61,568 nucleotides of DNA, from contig ONQL01000011.1 of assembly GCA_900319985.1 (NCBI GenBank), positions 1 through 61,568 on the forward strand. The letters are read 5' to 3'. Within the stretch, counting starts at the first letter, position 1; each line of letters begins with the position of its first letter. The notes beneath the pieces were generated by a model. The model saw only the letters and a program-made list of their open reading frames with translations. It did no database searches and had not been told where the DNA came from. The stretch is from an uncultured Methanobrevibacter sp. GTDB lineage: Archaea; Methanobacteriota; Methanobacteria; Methanobacteriales; Methanobacteriaceae. The position numbers and the translations under genes were made by a program. This document shows positions 58,489 to 61,568 of the stretch, piece by piece.

Positions 58489-58648
58489 TTTTTGGACATC
58501 ACCAAAAAAAAGAATTAATTTCTTTTAGGGAAAAATATCAAGAGTATATTACATTTTTCAACCACATCAGTGCTTTGAGCCATCCAAAAATGATTAATAA
58601 TATCTTATAGATATATATTTAATTAGAACTTTAAATGGAGGAAAAATT

Positions 58649-60910
58649 ATGTTGAACAGTAAAATAATGATAATTGCATTATTTATTATTTCTTTATTGG
58701 CTGTTTCTGCAGTAAATGCTGAAGATAATTCTACGTTTGATGTTGCAAGTGTAGAAAACCCTAATGAAAAGATAACAATTGAATCCAACAATAATCTAGT
58801 TTCAGACAACAGCAGTATTTTAACCGTCACAGTGGACAATACCAAAGAAAATTCCCATGATGAAAACATATCCACCAATAAGAATAACATTATTCTAGAA
58901 AAAAGCAATGAAGAGACACTAAAAAGTGAAAATCCATTATATGGAATTGTAGATATCGGTTCAAACACTATGGTATTGGAAATATTCAAGATCAAAGATA
59001 ATGGAAAACCTAAATCAGTGTTTTCATTATCTGAAAAATCAGTAACATCCATTTACGTTAAAAACAACAACTTAACAAAAGAAGGCATTGATAAGTTAGT
59101 GTCTGTTTTAAAGGATTATAATGAAGCCATGGATTTGGTTAAAGTTAAAACCAAATATGTATTTGCAACAGCCAGCCTGAGAAAGATTGACAATACCGAA
59201 GAAGTAATAGCGGCTGTCAAAAAGAAAGTCGGATTAGACATTCACTTATTAAGTGGTGAAAAAGAAGCAAGCACCAGTTTTAACTCTGTAAAAGACACAG
59301 AACTAACAACAAATGATGGAATTATCATTGATTTAGGAGGAGGAAGCTGTGAAGTAATTGATTTTGTAAATAAGACAGTGATAACCTCTGAAAGTATGCC
59401 CCTTGGTGTAAGCTCATGCTACAAAGAGCATGTCAACGGAATGTTTCCAAATGAAACAGAAGCCAAAGCTATTGAAAACAGAGTATTGTCTGAGCTAAAG
59501 AAACTTATTGTAAATAACACCATAAAAAGGAACGATATGTTCGGCATTGGAGGATCCTCCAAAACCCTTAAAAAAGTTTTAGTTTATCTTGAATACATTG
59601 ATAATGATTCAGACCATATTCCGATTTCCATGTTGGATGAATTATTCGATGAAATCAATGCACCAACAAGAGAGAATTATGAAAGTATATTGAACATCAA
59701 TGCAGAAAGAATCAATACTTTCATACCAGGTTTAATCATTACAAAAACAATTGCAAAATATTTCAATGTGACATATCTGCATTTCTGTAAAAACGGTGTT
59801 AGGGAAGGAATCTTAAACGAAATCATCGCAAATGAAAACAATGAAACCGACTATAAGCAGAATGTTTCTTTAAACATCACAGACATGGACATTACATGTG
59901 ATGAAAATGCAGAAATTTTAATAGTTCTTCCAAACAATGCAACAGGAACAGTTACAGTAAAATTGAATGATAATTCATACACCTCTTCAATTTACAACGG
60001 AAGCTGCATAATTGTACTTCCAAAAATGCAACCAGGAAATCATTCAGCCAAAATCACTTACAGTGGTGATGACAGCTACGAGTCCAATAAAACAAAAATC
60101 AACATCCATGTCAAATTAGCATCACTTTATGCATATGACATGACTCGCGCTCAAAACAGTGATTACGACTATCAAATTAAATTGATAGATGAAGATGGAA
60201 AAGGCATTTCAAACAAATTGATTTCATTTAATATCCTGTCAAATCAATATTATGCAATGACTGATGGTGACGGCATTGCAAATGTTAAAGCAAACCTAAA
60301 TACAGACACATATGTGGTACATATATCCTCCGAAATTGCAGGAAATGCAACAAGGACATTGAAAATTGTAAAACGTATTGAAAACAATAGAAATTTAAAT
60401 GTATATTATGCAAGCAATGCCAATTATAAAGTCCGTATCATTGGAGATGATGGAAATCCTGAAACCGAAGGGCAAAAGGTAACCGTCATTATTGACAATA
60501 AAAAGAAAAGTCTTAAAACAGGTAAAAACGGAGTTATTGCAGTTACAATAGACAAAAACTTTAAAGTGGGCACACATACCATTGAAATTCGTTATAAGGG
60601 ATTAAATGCTAAAAATAAGATTGTTGTAAATCATCTGGTGACTCTTAAATCAGCACCCGTCAAAAAATCAGCCAAAAAATTGGTATTGACTGCAAGTTTG
60701 GCAAAAGTCAACGGCAAATATCTTAAAAACAAGCAGATTATCTTTAAATTCAATGGAAAAAACTACAAATCAAAAACCAACTCAAAAGGTGTTGCAAAGG
60801 CTATCATCAAATCAAATGTCTTGAAAAACCTCAAAGTTGGTAAAAAAGTAGCTTACCAAGCTACATATCTTAAAGACACGGTAAAGAAAACTGCAATAAT
60901 TAAAAAGTAG
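58649..60910 (+). CDS. Secreted Ppx/GppA-type phosphatase fused to adhesin Ig-like repeats
   Basis: A 753-residue protein with a signal peptide (IMIIALFIISLLAVSAVNA, residues 6-24), an acidic Asn/Ser linker, then a complete Ppx/GppA domain at 98-395: VDIGSNTMVLEI (101-112), FATASLRKIDN (172), LSGEKEAST with the catalytic-type Glu (201-209), IIDLGGGSCEV (226-236), NAERINTFIPGLII and CKNGVREGIL. From about 405 four Ig-like repeats follow, with the same K(S/T)KTNSKGVAKA-type signature as the adhesin at 43873. Ppx/GppA enzymes split polyphosphate or pppGpp and are normally cytosolic. All recognisable active-site motifs are kept. A GGAGG ribosome binding site precedes the ATG. Substrate outside the cell is unknown. 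Confidence 0.88.
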   Translation: MLNSKIMIIALFIISLLAVSAVNAEDNSTFDVASVENPNEKITIESNNNLVSDNSSILTVTVDNTKENSHDENISTNKNNIILEKSNEETLKSENPLYGIVDIGSNTMVLEIFKIKDNGKPKSVFSLSEKSVTSIYVKNNNLTKEGIDKLVSVLKDYNEAMDLVKVKTKYVFATASLRKIDNTEEVIAAVKKKVGLDIHLLSGEKEASTSFNSVKDTELTTNDGIIIDLGGGSCEVIDFVNKTVITSESMPLGVSSCYKEHVNGMFPNETEAKAIENRVLSELKKLIVNNTIKRNDMFGIGGSSKTLKKVLVYLEYIDNDSDHIPISMLDELFDEINAPTRENYESILNINAERINTFIPGLIITKTIAKYFNVTYLHFCKNGVREGILNEIIANENNETDYKQNVSLNITDMDITCDENAEILIVLPNNATGTVTVKLNDNSYTSSIYNGSCIIVLPKMQPGNHSAKITYSGDDSYESNKTKINIHVKLASLYAYDMTRAQNSDYDYQIKLIDEDGKGISNKLISFNILSNQYYAMTDGDGIANVKANLNTDTYVVHISSEIAGNATRTLKIVKRIENNRNLNVYYASNANYKVRIIGDDGNPETEGQKVTVIIDNKKKSLKTGKNGVIAVTIDKNFKVGTHTIEIRYKGLNAKNKIVVNHLVTLKSAPVKKSAKKLVLTASLAKVNGKYLKNKQIIFKFNGKNYKSKTNSKGVAKAIIKSNVLKNLKVGKKVAYQATYLKDTVKKTAIIKK

Positions 60911-60941
60911 ATGCATCGACATCTACAAACCTTCTTTTTTT
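60907..60941 (+). terminator. Terminator after the secreted phosphatase gene
   Basis: GTAGATG (60907-60913) and CATCTAC (60920-60926) form a 7-bp stem with a 6-base loop at the stop codon, followed by a T run (CTTCTTTTTTT). Confidence 0.65.
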
Positions 60942-61126
60942 GACCAATTCATGTTTCAAATATCACTCTTACATTAAAATAAAAACGACATTATTTTCGC
61001 AACAAAAAAAAAAATTTGGAAGTTAGATTGCTCCAACTTTTCCAGAAAATAATAATTTTAAATTAAACTCTAATTTAAAATATTAAAAGATAATGAAATA
61101 ATTTATTTTATGCTTAAAACCAAAAT

Positions 61127-61477
61127 TTAAGCTTTATCTTCTCTTTCTTCTTCAATAGCTTCAGTGACACTATTTAAAATTTGAAGTGACTTGGAAAATG
61201 CTGGCATACCTGAAGTTAACAGTACAACCCTCAAAACATCAACAATCTCTTCTTTGGTAATGCCCAATACTTCAATTGCACTCCTCATTTGTTTTTTGGT
61301 AGCTCTTGGATCTGCACGGGAAGCAGTAATACCAATAGCAATTAATTTTTGAGTTTTATAATCTAAAACCTTACCGTCCCATACAGTATCGTTAATATTA
61401 GATACCAATTCAAATAAGTCAGGATGGCTATCTTTTAACTCCCTTATACCTTTCCCATAATATACATCGCCTTTCAT
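61127..61477 (-). CDS. Carboxymuconolactone decarboxylase family protein (AhpD-like fold)
   Basis: A 116-residue helical protein of the CMD family, usually a hexamer. Family features are KLIAIGITASRADPRATKKQ and the SAIEVLGITKEEIVDVLRVV block. The CxxC redox pair of true AhpD is absent, so peroxidase function is unlikely. I chose the ATG at 61477 (GGAGAGG 6 bases before); an upstream TTG at 61492 is less likely. It stands alone. Function unknown. Confidence 0.83.
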   Translation of the reverse strand: MKGDVYYGKGIRELKDSHPDLFELVSNINDTVWDGKVLDYKTQKLIAIGITASRADPRATKKQMRSAIEVLGITKEEIVDVLRVVLLTSGMPAFSKSLQILNSVTEAIEEEREDKA

Positions 61478-61568
61478 ACTCTTCCTCTCCAAATAATTTT
61501 AATTAATTAATATTCTAATTTTTAAATTATATATAATTAATCGGACAATTAACACATTGCAGTGATGT

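Noticed and set aside
58594..59052. Minus-strand ORF of 152 codons opposite the secreted phosphatase start
   Set aside because: It is the complement of the signal peptide and Ppx domain coding region and has no recognisable domain.
1..61568. CRISPR array, insertion sequence, prophage or integrase gene
   Set aside because: No regularly spaced direct repeats, transposase or integrase motifs were found on either strand.

Overview
The window is about 61.6 kb of AT-rich archaeal chromosome and almost certainly comes from a Methanobrevibacter-like methanogen (Methanobacteriales). The evidence is archaeal core machinery (Rrp4/Rrp41 exosome, proteasome alpha, RNase P proteins Pop5 and Rpp30, SBDS), glycerol-1-phosphate dehydrogenase for archaeal lipids, CofC for coenzyme F420, GGTGA-type ribosome binding sites, TATA-box promoters and large secreted beta-helix/Ig-like adhesins typical of Methanobrevibacter. 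I saw no CRISPR array, insertion sequence, rRNA or prophage.

Layout. 1-4.2 kb: the conserved RNase P / proteasome / SBDS / exosome superoperon (minus strand, rrp41 cut by the window edge). 4.2-10 kb: zinc-ribbon proteins, a small winged-helix regulator with a perfect palindrome at its promoter, and a DHH phosphoesterase with DnaJ-type zinc fingers. 10-21 kb: desulfoferrodoxin, IscU/cysteine desulfurase, O-acetylhomoserine sulfhydrylase, then cysS with an adjacent tRNA-Cys, an HTH regulator, cysE and cysK, endonuclease III and aroA. The metY and cysK promoters share a repeated operator (ATAAC-N4-GTTAT). 21-34 kb: a signalling island with a GH3 acyl-adenylating enzyme fused to an RsbW-like ATPase domain, a STAS anti-anti-sigma-like protein, a MATE transporter fused to a second RsbW-like domain, a PAS/HisKA_2 sensor and three membrane SpoIIE/RsbU-type phosphatases. 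A strongly folded candidate non-coding RNA with its own promoter lies inside it. 34-41 kb: small zinc-ribbon and membrane proteins, an O-acetyltransferase, valS (without a normal start codon for its N-terminus) and pheT. 41-47 kb: two adhesin-like proteins. 47-52.7 kb: rpiA, UPF0179, G1P dehydrogenase, proS, cofC, thiD and a DGC-type zinc protein. 52.7-57.5 kb: an ABC importer without a binding protein, a P1B-like metal ATPase with its DUF6110 partner, and a small ferredoxin, the last two associated with a TTTAGG-N4-CCTAAA-type palindrome. 57.5-61.5 kb: a CPBP protease, a secreted Ppx/GppA-type phosphatase fused to adhesin repeats, and a carboxymuconolactone decarboxylase family protein.

How the parts may work together. 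The best candidate for an undescribed system is the 21-34 kb island. It holds all parts of a bacterial partner-switching circuit (switch kinase, STAS antagonist, PP2C phosphatases, sensor), but archaea have no sigma factor to release. Here the switch-kinase domains are fused directly to an amide-forming enzyme and an exporter, which suggests control of the making and export of a small molecule by protein partner switching. Second in interest are the secreted polyphosphatase/GppA-like surface protein, the sulfur-gene operator array and the structured RNA at 31.56-31.70 kb. All functional statements come from sequence reading alone; no database search was run.
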